A DNA stretch of 64,000 nt from Apostichopus japonicus. Taxonomy: Eukaryota > Echinodermata > Holothuroidea > Aspidochirotida > Stichopodidae. The notes beneath the pieces were generated by a model, which saw only the letters and a program-made list of their open reading frames with translations, had not been told where the DNA came from and made no database searches. The stretch lies in the NCBI RefSeq assembly GCF_037975245.1, contig NC_092567.1, positions 19,901,376 through 19,965,375 of the forward strand, written 5' to 3'. This document shows positions 26,281 through 37,960 of this stretch, piece by piece. Positions within the stretch are counted from its first letter, which is position 1, and every line of letters begins with the position of its first letter. Position numbers and translations under genes: made by a program.

Positions 26281-27342
26281 CTATACATCTCCATCTCCAC
26301 TTTCTCCATTTGTTTGCCTTTTCTTCTCATTTTCAGAAAGCATTATCTTTCTTACTAATATCGCGACGGATGACCCAAGTATGAGAACAACTCCTAATAT
26401 ACTAGTCCAATTGGGAACATATGAAAAGAAAATCACGGTGACACAGAAAACTATTATGACTTCGTTTAACGAGACAAGTGAAACATAAATAGTATTTTCA
26501 AAACTTAATGCATACGCACATGCGGCATAGCCTAAATAACCGGACACTGCAGAAGCTAAAACCAGGCACCACGCCCATGGACAAGGCACCTTCCATTCAT
26601 TGGAAAGGGTGGTCGATATTAATGGAACGATTATACATGACAACATTGTGTAAAAACAGGTGGCTATGACGTCATAATTTCGCTTACCCATTTTCCTTAG
26701 TACAACCAAAATCGAAGCTACCGTGAGGCTAGCTATACCCGCGGTGATAGGTGCAAGAACATTCTTTTCATTTGATAATTCCTCTTGCGTTTGATTTTCA
26801 AGAGACTGGAACAAAAATGGCGGCCTTGCGATAAGAATCACGCCCGAAAACGTGACCAGTACCAAGAGCAATTCTAGAATGCCGAAGGTCTCTTTGAGGA
26901 AAATTCGGCCAAATAACCCAGACAGTGCTACATAACAGTAAGTAATAGCTGTGGCGTCGGCAGCTGGCATATTCTGGATGGCGTAATATTGGCAATAAAT
27001 CGTTGCGATGAGTAGAGTTGAATTAACAAGATGGAACTTTAATTCTTCCAACGTTGAAATTAGAATTTTGGTACCATTATAGCACATGATAATCAAACTT
27101 AACACAGAGGCTACACACCCACGAACGAATATTAATTCACTAACGCTGATCTCACCTTTAAGGTTTGAAACAATTAGTGTCAAACATGAGTAGAACACGG
27201 CAGAGACGAAAGCTGCGACCAGTCCTCTGTATCGGTATATTGCTGTTAACATTTCAAAAGGGCGACATCTTGAACGGTTAACTGATTGCTCGCCGGCTTC
27301 AGAGCCTTCCAATTCCATTTCTAAATTCATATTTCGTTGCAA
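26281..27342 (-). CDS. SLC35G1-like membrane transporter (EamA/DMT family), 353 aa
   Basis: Single complete exon. After about 35 polar residues the protein has roughly ten hydrophobic helices in two EamA halves. Visible motifs include SVSELIFVRGC, QNMPAADATAI, GLFGRIFLKETFGILELL, VILIARPPFLF, MGKRNYDVIATCFYTM, ENTIYVSLVSLNE and VIFFSYVPNWTS. ARPPFLF is the canonical SLC35G1 form. The C-terminus is short, polar and charged. It is clearly paralogous to the gene at 21080 and to the pseudogene at 14915, all on the same strand, which suggests a local family expansion. A minus-strand AATAAA sits 35 bp past the stop. Two possible starts (Met1, Met5) are close together. Transported substrate cannot be read from the sequence. 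Confidence 0.9.
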   Translation of the reverse strand: MQRNMNLEMELEGSEAGEQSVNRSRCRPFEMLTAIYRYRGLVAAFVSAVFYSCLTLIVSNLKGEISVSELIFVRGCVASVLSLIIMCYNGTKILISTLEELKFHLVNSTLLIATIYCQYYAIQNMPAADATAITYCYVALSGLFGRIFLKETFGILELLLVLVTFSGVILIARPPFLFQSLENQTQEELSNEKNVLAPITAGIASLTVASILVVLRKMGKRNYDVIATCFYTMLSCIIVPLISTTLSNEWKVPCPWAWCLVLASAVSGYLGYAACAYALSFENTIYVSLVSLNEVIIVFCVTVIFFSYVPNWTSILGVVLILGSSVAILVRKIMLSENEKKRQTNGESGDGDV

Positions 27343-27824
27343 CTATAGCCTATATGATGTATATACAACTCAACCACACCTGAATATCCAACTGTATTAA
27401 TTTGTTTTGCTACAGTTTATAATGCAGGCATGTTTCGGAGGAGACTAGTGCATCTCCGATAGGCATATACACATATATACACAACACTGGTAAGTTCTTA
27501 TCCGTATACGTTTCCGTACTTTCATTGGTTACAAACTTTATTAAAAAAAATTATCTATAGAATGAGTTAACGTATTAACTTTAATTCCCCGTGTACCGTA
27601 TTATTATTAAGCCTTGTTAAACATAATAGGCCTAATAACCATAAATATATGTTTATATATATAGATATAGATATATATGTTACTTATTGCATATGAAAAG
27701 AATGTTATCGTTCTCCACCAATGTTAGACCTACAATCGGCGTTCTGAACTGTGATTTTTACAACGTAGGCTATATGGTGTATAGAATTCAAATCTGTGAC
27801 GTCATCATTCGGACTACTATACGT

Positions 27825-28060
27825 GGAGTGTTAGCTCAGTAGTTAACACCGGTGCCTTTCAATCATAAGGTCCCGAGTTCGAGTCACTCCCAGATTAACG
27901 TGTGTCGTCCAGTTACAGAGTTGTTGACAATTAACAATTCATAATCATGGACGTTAAATATGAATGTGAGAGACTGACTTCGGTCAGCTTGCGGCTTTGA
28001 TAAGCCAATTAGGCTTCTTCGCGAGTTCCTGCTTGCAGGAGGATCTAATATACATACATA
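27825..28060 (+). mobile_element. tRNA-headed SINE, near full length
   Basis: The head is GGAGTGTTAGCTCAGTAGTT with B-box-like GGTCCCGAGTTCGAGTCACT. The body holds CAGTTACAGAGTTGTTGACA and the tail CTTCGCGAGTTCCTGCTTGC then AGGAGGATCTAA and TACATACATA. It is the clearest intact copy of the family in the window. Confidence 0.88.
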
Positions 28061-29240
<1,180 letters not shown>

Positions 29241-29244
29241 AAAT

Positions 29245-29440
29245 TTTAACATTTTGTGACCTGTTTAACAGAATTTTAACGTAGGCTCTACTTAGTAAGT
29301 ATTGCGGGCTGTCTGAGTAAATAATGATTTATGATAAATATTAACCTTTTTGACCTAATCGTCTGGATGACTTGACGCTGCCACGATGGACATATAAACC
29401 GCAAAACCAATAGGAGACCAGCTGTAGGGTAAGGTACGTA
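29245..29440 (-). repeat. Dispersed repeat, inverted relative to 14115-14335
   Basis: Carries AGTAAGTATTGCGGGCTGTC, CCACGATGGACATATAAACC and CAAAACCAATAGGAGACCAG, the reverse complements of the copy at 14115. Differences are scattered substitutions, so the copies are old. Confidence 0.8.
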
Positions 29441-30402
29441 CGTGTCAGGCGCGCATATTTAGTCTGTAGTTGGCTATCACACGAAAGTTTAGTGAACGTT
29501 CCAAGTCCACATTAGGGGGTAAATAAAACCATTTTACATGCATGCACCTTGACACATTCAGCAGCTGCATGATTACAGGCATTTATTACTCCGAAAATGA
29601 AGTTCGCAGGAGCGCCTTCACAGACTTGAACATTCTCGTTCAAGAGATAAAACATGAATCGCGATAGAGTTGTATTACTAACGGTATCGGGGTGCCTTTG
29701 AGCGTAACGTTATAGAAGCGGACGGATACGTTATATGCGATGAGTATGCCAGTGAAGCAAGAGACGGGCAGGACTGCAGAGATGGTGTACACTGTACAGC
29801 TAGGTGCGTATTACACACTCATCACCGAATCGGGAGAGTGGCATCTTTGTCAATACATTTGATTAGCTCATTTTGTTAATATAGACCGTGGATATATAAC
29901 CCTCTCTCCCTCCCCACCCCCACCCCCCCCCTCATCCACATTTCATCCTTTCGAGTCAACCTTTCTCCACCACTTTCCTTTACCTTTTCCATCTCCCATT
30001 CCCTCTTTCCATCTCCCTCTCCCTCTCCATTTCCAAAACTCCAGCTCACCGTCTCCCACTTCCGTTCATTTATGTTGTTATCAAGATATTGTTGGTGGAT
30101 TCCCCCCTCCCCCCCCCCCCGCACTTTACCACTTTAAACACGGAACATTATAATGAAGTACACAAGGCGAACAGTTTCAGGTAAAGTAAATGTATTGTAG
30201 CGTAGCGTAGCCACCAAATTGCAGAAACTTTAAACGGAAATTTTCCACCGTAATTTGTAGACATTTTAACGGAACTGTTTAATGTTCAAAGAATAACATA
30301 GTAGCTCAAAAATAAGTCACGAAACACAGCTATTAAAAGTGTCTTCTATTAATTAACGTGAATTACTAAATTAAAAGGCTAAATAACAAAAAGTTAACTA
30401 AA
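29441..30402. other. Intergenic, no supported gene
   Basis: A C/T-rich low-complexity tract (29900-30120, CCCTCTCCCTCTCC type) is the only notable structure. No gene is supported. Confidence 0.6.
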
Positions 30403-30602
30403 ACTGACTGAGCAAAAACTGAGCAACAACTGAGCAACAACTGAGCAACAACTGAGCAACAACTGAGCAACAACTGAGCAACAACTGAGCAACAACTGAG
30501 CAACAACTGAGCAACAACTGAGCAACAACTGAGCAACAACTGAGCAACAACTGAGCAACAACTGAGCAACAACTGAGCAACAACTGAGCAACAACTGAGC
30601 AA
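30403..30602. repeat. 11-bp tandem repeat CAACTGAGCAA, about 17 copies
   Basis: A near-perfect array of an 11-base unit. Because 11 is not a multiple of 3 and the unit has no stop on the minus strand, all three minus frames stay open and encode the same 11-residue peptide repeat. The resulting ORFs are artefacts. Confidence 0.95.
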
Positions 30603-32940
30603 TGTGTAATGTAAACTGTTTTAACACTGCGACCCAGTCACTGGACTGAGGGTGGCATACTCCTATTAGAGTCTATATCAATCCGCTCGATTGTTCTCCT
30701 GTTTCAGGAAAAGTGCCAAAAAGCAGCGGGAGAACATCTTTTGTGACCTGTTATCAATCATAAGCTATTTTTTTGTGGCTTGCATGTTGAAGAGCATGAA
30801 TGGAAGTACATGTGGTGAGAAAATTGGGTCAATTGAGGTAATTTTAGACCCCTTTAGGCCTCCCGGGAGCAGCGTAGGAAATTTGTTTACCACTGAGTGA
30901 AGAGGTTTGTTTACAAGTGACGAAAACTTCCGGCTCGGATAGCAAAAAATCTACATGGTCATGGTACAGAAAATTGATGGTGCCATGAAAGGCCAACTTG
31001 TCAGCTATCCGGTGATGGGTAGCGTTTAGCTAGTGAAAACTTCTATCTAGATTTAGAGACCACATTACTTTTGTGATTTAGTGTGTAAGTCAATGGTGCT
31101 TTCTAATGGGCGTATGCTACCTGAGATAGTACAAGGCTACATGCGGCAACCGATGCTACACCAAAACAACGCCATCAGTTGTAGTTCTATAGGAGTTCAA
31201 GGGCCAACAAAAGTTAGTCTTGAACTCCTCAGAAGATACATACCCCCTAAAGGTAATACTTTTCTTGATGCACATTTTACTATGGTCTGATGATATAAGG
31301 TTATAAAAATCTTCCCAACAGACTGAAAAAGATAAACACATCCTGTCGATTGTCAAGCTACAAATTAAACAAAAAAAAAACCATAAAAAAATAATAGAAT
31401 GACACGGGGAAAGACAGCAATATCCTTTCATGCTTTCACACAAAGCGACGGTAACTTAATTAACAAGTTGAAGGGTAAATATGTTTAACGGAGAAGCAAA
31501 TCCAATCTTCATCTTTACCCTCTCGTAACTGAGAGTTTGAGCAGGGAGTTATAACAACTCCCTGGTTTGAGATGAACATCTTGAATCAATGTGTTGGACA
31601 CGATAAGGTGCCGTCAACATGTTAAGATCATCTTTTCGTAAAGATGGTGACAATCTTCAACAAAAATTATCAATTGCTCAGTTCATATGTAAATTAATAA
31701 ATACATACATACATTTCAACAAAAAAGGCAAATTCTTTGAATCTAATCAGTATCTCAAGATGGCCTCAACCATTGGATATATCATCAAAATTTATTTATG
31801 ACAACAACGGATAATGAGTTTATATAGAGATTGTGTAGTGAGTTTACCAAGAAAAAAAAAAAAACACGTACTGTGCTAACACCAACACGAACCGTACATA
31901 ATGACTTAACTTTATAATTACGCAGGGCGAATCCAGGAGTTTAGAAAGTAGAGTGTGTGACTCTGTGGTCGTTACGGTGCAAATCCATAATCAGCATGTA
32001 TGATGTATAGGGGGTCCAGGTTTGGGGGTGGGGGCACCTTTCGTCAGGTCTACGCGCAGTGTTCTGAAAATACCTGTTTTTTTTTAAATTTCTTTGTGAA
32101 GAGGAATTTGAAAAAGAGGCGTCCCCATGCACCCCTGTTATCGACCACAACCCTGGATACGCATTTGAGTACAACAATATTGAAGCCTCAGAATTACCGG
32201 TTCATCTGTATTTACTCTTAAAAGGCTAGCACTTAATTTGATAAAATCCCTCTGATATCCATGGTAAGTAAATGAAGGAGAGTCACTTTAATTGAACCCC
32301 CAATAAAAATGTCCCAACCTAAAAGGTAGATCAAGAAAGGATCAATTCCCATTCGTCAGTCGCCGGTTGTCGTATTTTGGACTATACCATTCGATAACAG
32401 GTTTTCGTCGAGTTAAACAATTATGAAAGGTTGGCATAGGTCAGGGAGTTCAGTCGTTTTCTCAAACTTATTTAAGTCATGGTCGGTACTGTATTAGTAT
32501 ATAAATACATAAGATAACTAGAAAGTTAGAAATTATAGCAAAGTAAGTATAAGAAATACGAGAGGTATGTAAATGAGTTTGATTTTTGCTAACTAGGTCA
32601 AGTTCATGTTGACGTATTCCCGTAGATAAGTATAAGAGTCACGACACACTGCAACAGTAATCGATCATTGTAAATACCTGTTACGGCCGATACATCACGG
32701 AATAAACCTATAGAGGTTACCGTAATCCACCTCAGTTGCCATTTCTATCACACTGATCGTATTTCCTTCCATGATGTATATACAATAACATTATGACGAA
32801 CAAATTTAAGTAATTCAATGGAAACAATTAAAACTTTTGTTTTACGAACTATGCTGATTAAATCAAAGTTAAAGCAAATAACTACGGTAGTATCATTGCC
32901 GCAAGCAATCTCGTTTTTTTATTTTTTATTTATCTATTTT
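30603..32940. other. Intergenic, no supported gene
   Basis: Contains a short hairpin CAGGGAGTT/AACTCCCTG at 31542-31564. A T/A-rich stretch near 32915-32945 holds minus-strand AATAAA signals for the gene at 32941. No other exon was recognised. Confidence 0.6.
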
Positions 32941-33270
32941 TTATTTCCTAGAGCCAAACACTGATACGGTAAAATCAAAGCCTCTCCAGTATTGTGAAGT
33001 TACTTCCACCTCCACGAAATCACAATTTATTCCTCCAGCCTTAATTTCAGGACTACCGCCTGTGCCATCATCCCATTCGTCTTTGGCAACAACACACGTA
33101 ATCATTTCATTAGGCTGGCATCTATATCGGTAGACGTGTCTCACCTTTCCGAAAGCTACACACGATTTTCGTAAATTCTCTCTGTAGAGTAACACGTCCC
33201 CTGATTTCACTTCTCCCGATGTAAGGCTGAAACGTCCACTAGTGCCAATCAGATCTAAAGCTGAAGCCAT
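32941..33270 (-). CDS. MBF2-like small protein, 109 aa
   Basis: This is a complete single coding exon. The C-terminal two thirds follows the pattern of the MBF2 family (Pfam Transcription activator MBF2, best known from insects). It has GDVLLYRE at 24-31, a basic-aromatic strand VRHVYRYRC, a conserved AKDEWDDGTGGSPEI at 62-76, VEVEVTS and the C-terminal RGFDFTVSVFG at 96-106. Four cysteines (37, 51, 59, 83) are present. There is no obvious signal peptide, unlike many insect members, which are secreted. The closest relative here is the 131-aa gene at 56259, including the leader ATACCAAC-ATG-GCT. A CCAACCAG acceptor at about 33327 upstream suggests a 5' UTR intron. Minus-strand AATAAA signals follow the stop immediately. 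Family assignment is by eye, and function is unknown. Confidence 0.7.
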   Translation of the reverse strand: MASALDLIGTSGRFSLTSGEVKSGDVLLYRENLRKSCVAFGKVRHVYRYRCQPNEMITCVVAKDEWDDGTGGSPEIKAGGINCDFVEVEVTSQYWRGFDFTVSVFGSRK

Positions 33271-33619
33271 GTTGGTATGTAATTGGCACCAATTTGATCG
33301 TTGGCACAGGGAGTTGTTAGGGCCTCCTGGTTGGAAAGAAATGGGAAGTCAGGTCCGACATAATTATGAGTGATTCTGTCAATAACCAGTTTACAGGTAT
33401 CCCTCTATAACCAGAATGCAAAATGCATTGAGGTTTCGATGACTTCAATGCACTAGACTTCTGCTTGTTAGTATAACCAGAACTAGCTGTTACAATAACA
33501 CTATGGCATGCTAACATAGGTCAGTCTACTGTACGTGGTTATACACACCTCCATCAAAAACAATAAGATTCTTCTACTAAATGTTATGAATCCACACACC
33601 AAGTATTACAAAACCCAAC

Positions 33620-34970
33620 TTAATAACTTCGCACATTTAGGTTGCAGAGGAGTCCATTTATGGACAATTTAGATTGGAATATGCCCACGAAACTTCAAAG
33701 AATCAACTTGAAAGAAGCTAATACAGGTCACTGGAGGTCAACCTGAGGTCAAATGTCACCCAAATGCAGGTCGACTATTGTATAATTACAATAGCGTAAC
33801 TCCCAACCTTGTTGGACATTTGGTTCTCAAGTTATTGCAAAAATACTAGTTTCTAACCCCTAATTGACCTTTGTTGACCTTGGATCATATTACCGTTATG
33901 TTTGGAAACGATTCCTTACCCCATTCACAACTAGTCCCAAAATATCAACCATGGACCCTGTCAGTGGTAGTTTCACAAGTTATTGAGAAAAAAAAACATT
34001 TTGACCTATAAATGACCTTTGGTGACCTTGGATCACATCACAATTATTTTGGAAAATGTGCTCCTACTCTATTCACAACTTGTCCTAATATACCAGCCAT
34101 GTCAGACTTTGTGACGAGAAGTTGTTGCAAAAATTAGCAAAAGCTGGCAGTTTTTTGAACATAATCAACCATGAATGACCTAAGATGACCTGATAGTTTC
34201 TTTCAAAAATGTTCCTCTTGATGATGTGCACTGTGTCCTAAAATGTGTTTGGCCTACAATGTACACACATAATGTTATTACTAGAAAGGTATCAAAACCA
34301 ACCTTTGGCCCTCATAACTTGAGAACTGGGTGTCCGATTGAAGCGGGAGTGGGTTTCCTATATATAGCACAAAGAGCTCTATCATATATCAACATATTGA
34401 CAAACTTTTTTTGTTTTGTTTTGTTTTGCCTCGTATCTCCTAAAATGAGCATATTTTTCAAGATTTGACCTTTAAACCTTTTGACCTCGCGGTCAGATGT
34501 AGTTTGACACGCTGATTCCAAAAAGCAGCATGACAAGTCTGTGCGACCATCCTAACGGTACTTATTGAAAAATATGAAAAAAATGACCTCTGATAACTTC
34601 GTACACGAAGGTCGCACAGGGTCGCACAGGTCAACTATGGACCATTTTGATCGGAAGGTACCTTTGAGATCCGATTATGGCCACGAAAATTCAAATAACA
34701 AAAAAAATGGATAAAGGTCACCGGAGGTCAACCTGAGGTCAAAGGTCACCTAGATGCGGGTCGACTCCTGGATTACAACAGCGTAACTCCCAACCTTGAC
34801 GGACATTTGGTTCTCAAGTTACTGCAAAAAAAACTAGTTTTTGACCCCTGATTGACCTCTGTTGACCTTGGATCACGTGGGAGTTATTGCTTGTTTTAAT
34901 ATTTTGGTTGTTGGCCTCTAACTGACCTTTGGTGACCTTCACAGGCACCCCAAAATATAGGGCACATCTG
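33620..34970. repeat. Tandem-like repeat rich in TGACCT/AGGTCA
   Basis: The segment CAACCTGAGGTCAAA...GCGTAACTCCCAACCTTG...GACATTTGGTTCTCAAGTTA occurs at about 33628-33890 and 34588-34878. Shorter related units carrying TGACCTTTGGTGACCTTGGA lie between and after them. Unit divergence suggests several rounds of duplication. Confidence 0.8.
33725..34938. promoter_or_regulatory. Repeated block with seven perfect DR4 AGGTCA motifs (possible nuclear-receptor sites)
   Basis: AGGTCA half-sites (or TGACCT) with exactly 4-base spacing occur at 33725-33740, 33865-33880, 34013-34028, 34176-34191, 34715-34730, 34853-34868 and 34923-34938. At 34715-34748 four half-sites stand in a row with spacings 4, 5 and 1 (DR4, DR5, DR1). 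CCAAGGTCA, the FTZ-F1/SF-1-type monomer motif, is present in reverse at 33875, 34023 and 34863. The block is a repeat family (the 33628 and 34588 copies are 960 bp apart), so enrichment may reflect repeat amplification. It begins 455 bp upstream of the MBF2-like start at 33270. Regulatory use is inference. Confidence 0.45.
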
Positions 34971-35054
34971 CTCAATGTGGTACTCATATACAACAAATAT
35001 TAGATTGGTCCAAGCTTCCCTACTTGAGATACCGTGTTAACAAGCAAGGCGTTA

Positions 35055-35100
35055 CACACACACACACACACACGCACACACATACACGCATACACACACT
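35055..35100. repeat. (CA)n microsatellite
   Basis: An interrupted CACACA run, about 45 bp. Confidence 0.9.
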
Positions 35101-35475
35101 CTCCGCCTGCATGAATGCATAGGTTACGATTATCATCGACACCAAAAATGGTACATTTGACGGGTAATAGTTAAAGCAGCATTTTGCGTTGGGTCGCTTT
35201 TTTCCACTTTTTTAATATGTGCATCAATTTTTTTACATGTATCAATCATAAAACAGCAATCTAAGATACCATCCAAGTTTCACCCTGCCAAGAGCGTTTA
35301 ATTAGCGAGTAATTAACGATTTATGTCGATAAATGAGAAGAGTGTCCTCGACAAATTTCACAGTTAAAATTAATCGCATACAATTCCGCCAAACCCACTA
35401 GTTTGAATTCAACCAATCAGAGATGCAGGTTTAGTTATGAGCCGTTGCTAAAAATAGATTCAAGACTTCGCGTTG

Positions 35476-35514
35476 GTTGTACCAGGGAGTTGTTATGCAA
35501 CTCCCTGGTACAAC
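35476..35514. repeat. Perfect 17-bp hairpin GTTGTACCAGGGAGTTG
   Basis: GTTGTACCAGGGAGTTG, loop TTATG, CAACTCCCTGGTACAAC. A shorter hairpin with the same AGGGAGTT core is at 31542-31564, and a half copy is at 33307. It is likely a dispersed palindromic element rather than a terminator. Confidence 0.8.
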
Positions 35515-35814
35515 TGCCATATAGACTGTACACAAATCAAGCGTGGTGTTATATTACGTATCTGTCAATGACGTTCGTAGTGTTTAAATATTCATATTAT
35601 GGGCGAGGTTTATTGGGTTCCCAACGGAAAATATCTTGGAGAACAACAAAGTTGAAAGTTGCAAATTTTTCGACTTTTATGCCACCATTTGAAGTAAAAT
35701 ATAAATAGATTAGCTAGTTATGTATGTCGTTATGGCAAAGTGGAATCAGTGAGGTTGAGAAAAATCATAGAAAAGGACGCAAAATGCTGCTTTAAGCTCA
35801 CACACAAAGTCATT

Positions 35815-36090
35815 ATTAATCAAACCTTGTACTTGCTACAAATCGCTCTTTTTCAAGGTAAGTTTTGCAAAAAGTAATTGTAAAAATTGCTCATAAACTG
35901 TCTCGACCCTAAGTTCTAGAAAATAATGCGGCTCGTCCGTTATTCCACATATAATCACGTTCTCTTGGGTTTATTCACCATTAACAGGCAGCCTAAAGCA
36001 ATTTATTCGTTAATTCTAACATTAACCGAGACCGTAGGGCTCAAGTTCAATTCGATAAATCACACGATGGTTTGGCTCTTGAAGGCTATT
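35815..36090 (+). repeat. Segmental repeat, copy A (partial)
   Basis: Holds TGCTACAAATCGCTCTTTTT, ATTGCTCATAAACTGTCTCG, AATAATGCGGCTCGTCCGTT and ATTCACCATTAACAGGCAGC contiguously. Copies B and C carry the same order with insertions, so this copy supplies empty-site sequence for two transposons in copy B. Confidence 0.85.
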
Positions 36091-36605
36091 CCCATTTATG
36101 TACGATGGTCTAGCGGTCCTCCCCATCACCCCATCCGTCCCCCACCCCCCAATGCAATCGAACATGTTAGTCAAACATTCTTAAACATTATTTGCACGGG
36201 TGCGATGAAATCTTCGATCTTTTTCTATATGGCAGATTTTTGTCCATTGTGATTTAGAAATATATCAACATATGTTATTTTCATCTACGACATGTTTCGA
36301 GCAAAGCACTGGCATAAACGCAATGTGACAATGTATTTAAAAAAACTATTGTAGAAATGACACTATGCATAATTAATTACAACAATAATCATAATAATAA
36401 TAATAATAATAAAAATAATAACAAAGAATTCCTTACTAGCCAAGGGAATTTACGTGGCATGTATGGTAAGTTTACAGTTGATTGGTGAAAATGGGTGTTG
36501 TAAATAATGACGACGACTGATACACTTGATTACAGACCTTTTTAAACACAACCAGCAAAACGAACCTAAGTATATAACATATAGAAGGCAGAATACTATA
36601 TAGAA

Positions 36606-37960
36606 CAGGGGCGTATCCAGGGGGGCGCAACAGGCGCGCGCCCCCCCCTATTGGCCGTCACCAAAAAAAAAAAAAATTTAGCAAAAAAAAAAAAAAAAAA
36701 TTGATGACGACCTTTATGTGAGATGTCGGTGATCGCTCAACCCCCCCCCCCCCCCTCCCGTATGCTTTATTTTTTGTTTGCCAAAAAAAGGTTCTGGCGA
36801 AGTTCGGCGGCATAATAGTTTTAGAAACATAGATGGTAATTGTGTTTGTATTATCACTATAAACACTAAATGACATGCCAGCCATACTAAATTGTGCATT
36901 TTGTGTCCATATTTACTGGAAATGTTGCTTATTATTAAGGTCGAAAAATGGATCACATATGGCCATGGGCGGCGATCCTGGGTGGAGGGGGATATATCCC
37001 CCCATGAAAATGGGTGGAGGGGATGTAATGCACCATATCCCCCCCCCCCACCAAATGCCAGGGATAAGAATATTTTCATGCCTACATTTGTGCATCTTCG
37101 TTAATGTACGGCTCTTTTTTAGCTTCATTTCTCGCCTACCATAAACGCAGTGCGATCTTTTCAAATAAAGCGTCTTTATAAAGCAAAAATAGTTGACTGT
37201 ATAGGCTTCATTGGCCCTATAACAACAAAATGTATTATTGCGCCCACGGTATTGATATAGTACATATATGCACCCTCATAGTATTCATATAGGCCCTATA
37301 GTAGGCCTACACACGTACATGTTCCCTCGAACAGCTGAGAATCTCATGTAACCAGGGTAATGCTTAATACACGTTTCACCTGGATGCCCTAGCAATCGGT
37401 ACCTAGGAATGTAACTATGTGTAATTGTGTATTGCATGTGTATAGGCCTATAATAGCCTGCATGAGGCCATTTTCTTCATCGAATAATATAACAGAGCTC
37501 TCGAACATTCTAACGTTGCGCCTGAAACAAGATTGACAGGGGCAATTTTCCCAAAATAACACCCGAAATTAAAAAAAAAAAGTATTTTGGATCCTGATTA
37601 TGAGATATTTCGGACATGACATCCCTATTTTAAAGTTGGGTATATGCCGCTTGGAAAACTTGGGAAGTGCCGTTTCCGGCCATCTAGAGGGTTTGTTAAT
37701 CCCAAAATTTTCTTGTACGCTTCGCGCCAACTCATGGTGGCGCTACGCTTAGATAGTCAACAAGGTCATATCCCCCCCCCCCCCCCACTCGGAAGTACGG
37801 ATCGCCGCCCATGCATATGACACCATTTTGCATTTCAGCCCTTCTTTGAAAGCAAAAATTGTACACCCCTCCCTTTAGACCCATCCCCCAGGACGGCGAT
37901 CATTCATGCCTGGCGCCCCCCCCCCCCCCCCACTATTGGAAAATCCTGGATACGCCCCTG
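36606..37960. mobile_element. Non-autonomous DNA element with CAGGGGCGTATCCAGG ends
   Basis: The left end is CAGGGGCGTATCCAGG and the right end CCTGGATACGCCCCTG. The flanking direct repeat is TAGAA (36601-36605 and 37961-37965), 5 bp. C- and G-rich runs flank both ends. A second element (36964-37813) is nested inside it. No transposase ORF is present. The ends resemble the 41080 element, which also has a 5-bp duplication; hAT-type affiliation is probable. Confidence 0.85.
36964..37813. mobile_element. Nested hAT-like element CATGGGCGGCGATCC...
   Basis: The ends CATGGGCGGCGATCC and GGATCGCCGCCCATG are perfect inverted repeats. The flanks CATATGGC and CATATGAC form an 8-bp duplication with one change. 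It includes the conserved module CTTGTACGCTTCGCGCCAAC...GGTGGCGCTACGCTTAGA at 37661-37756, shared with the element at 41080. Confidence 0.85.

Noticed and set aside
30366-30627. Three cysteine-rich minus-strand frames (LLSCCSVVAQ repeats)
   Set aside because: All derive from one 11-bp tandem repeat read in three frames.
31921-32166. Possible MITE with CAGGGCGAATCCAGG and CCTGGATACGCATTTG ends
   Set aside because: The ends resemble the 36606/41080 elements but are degenerate and no flanking duplication could be found.
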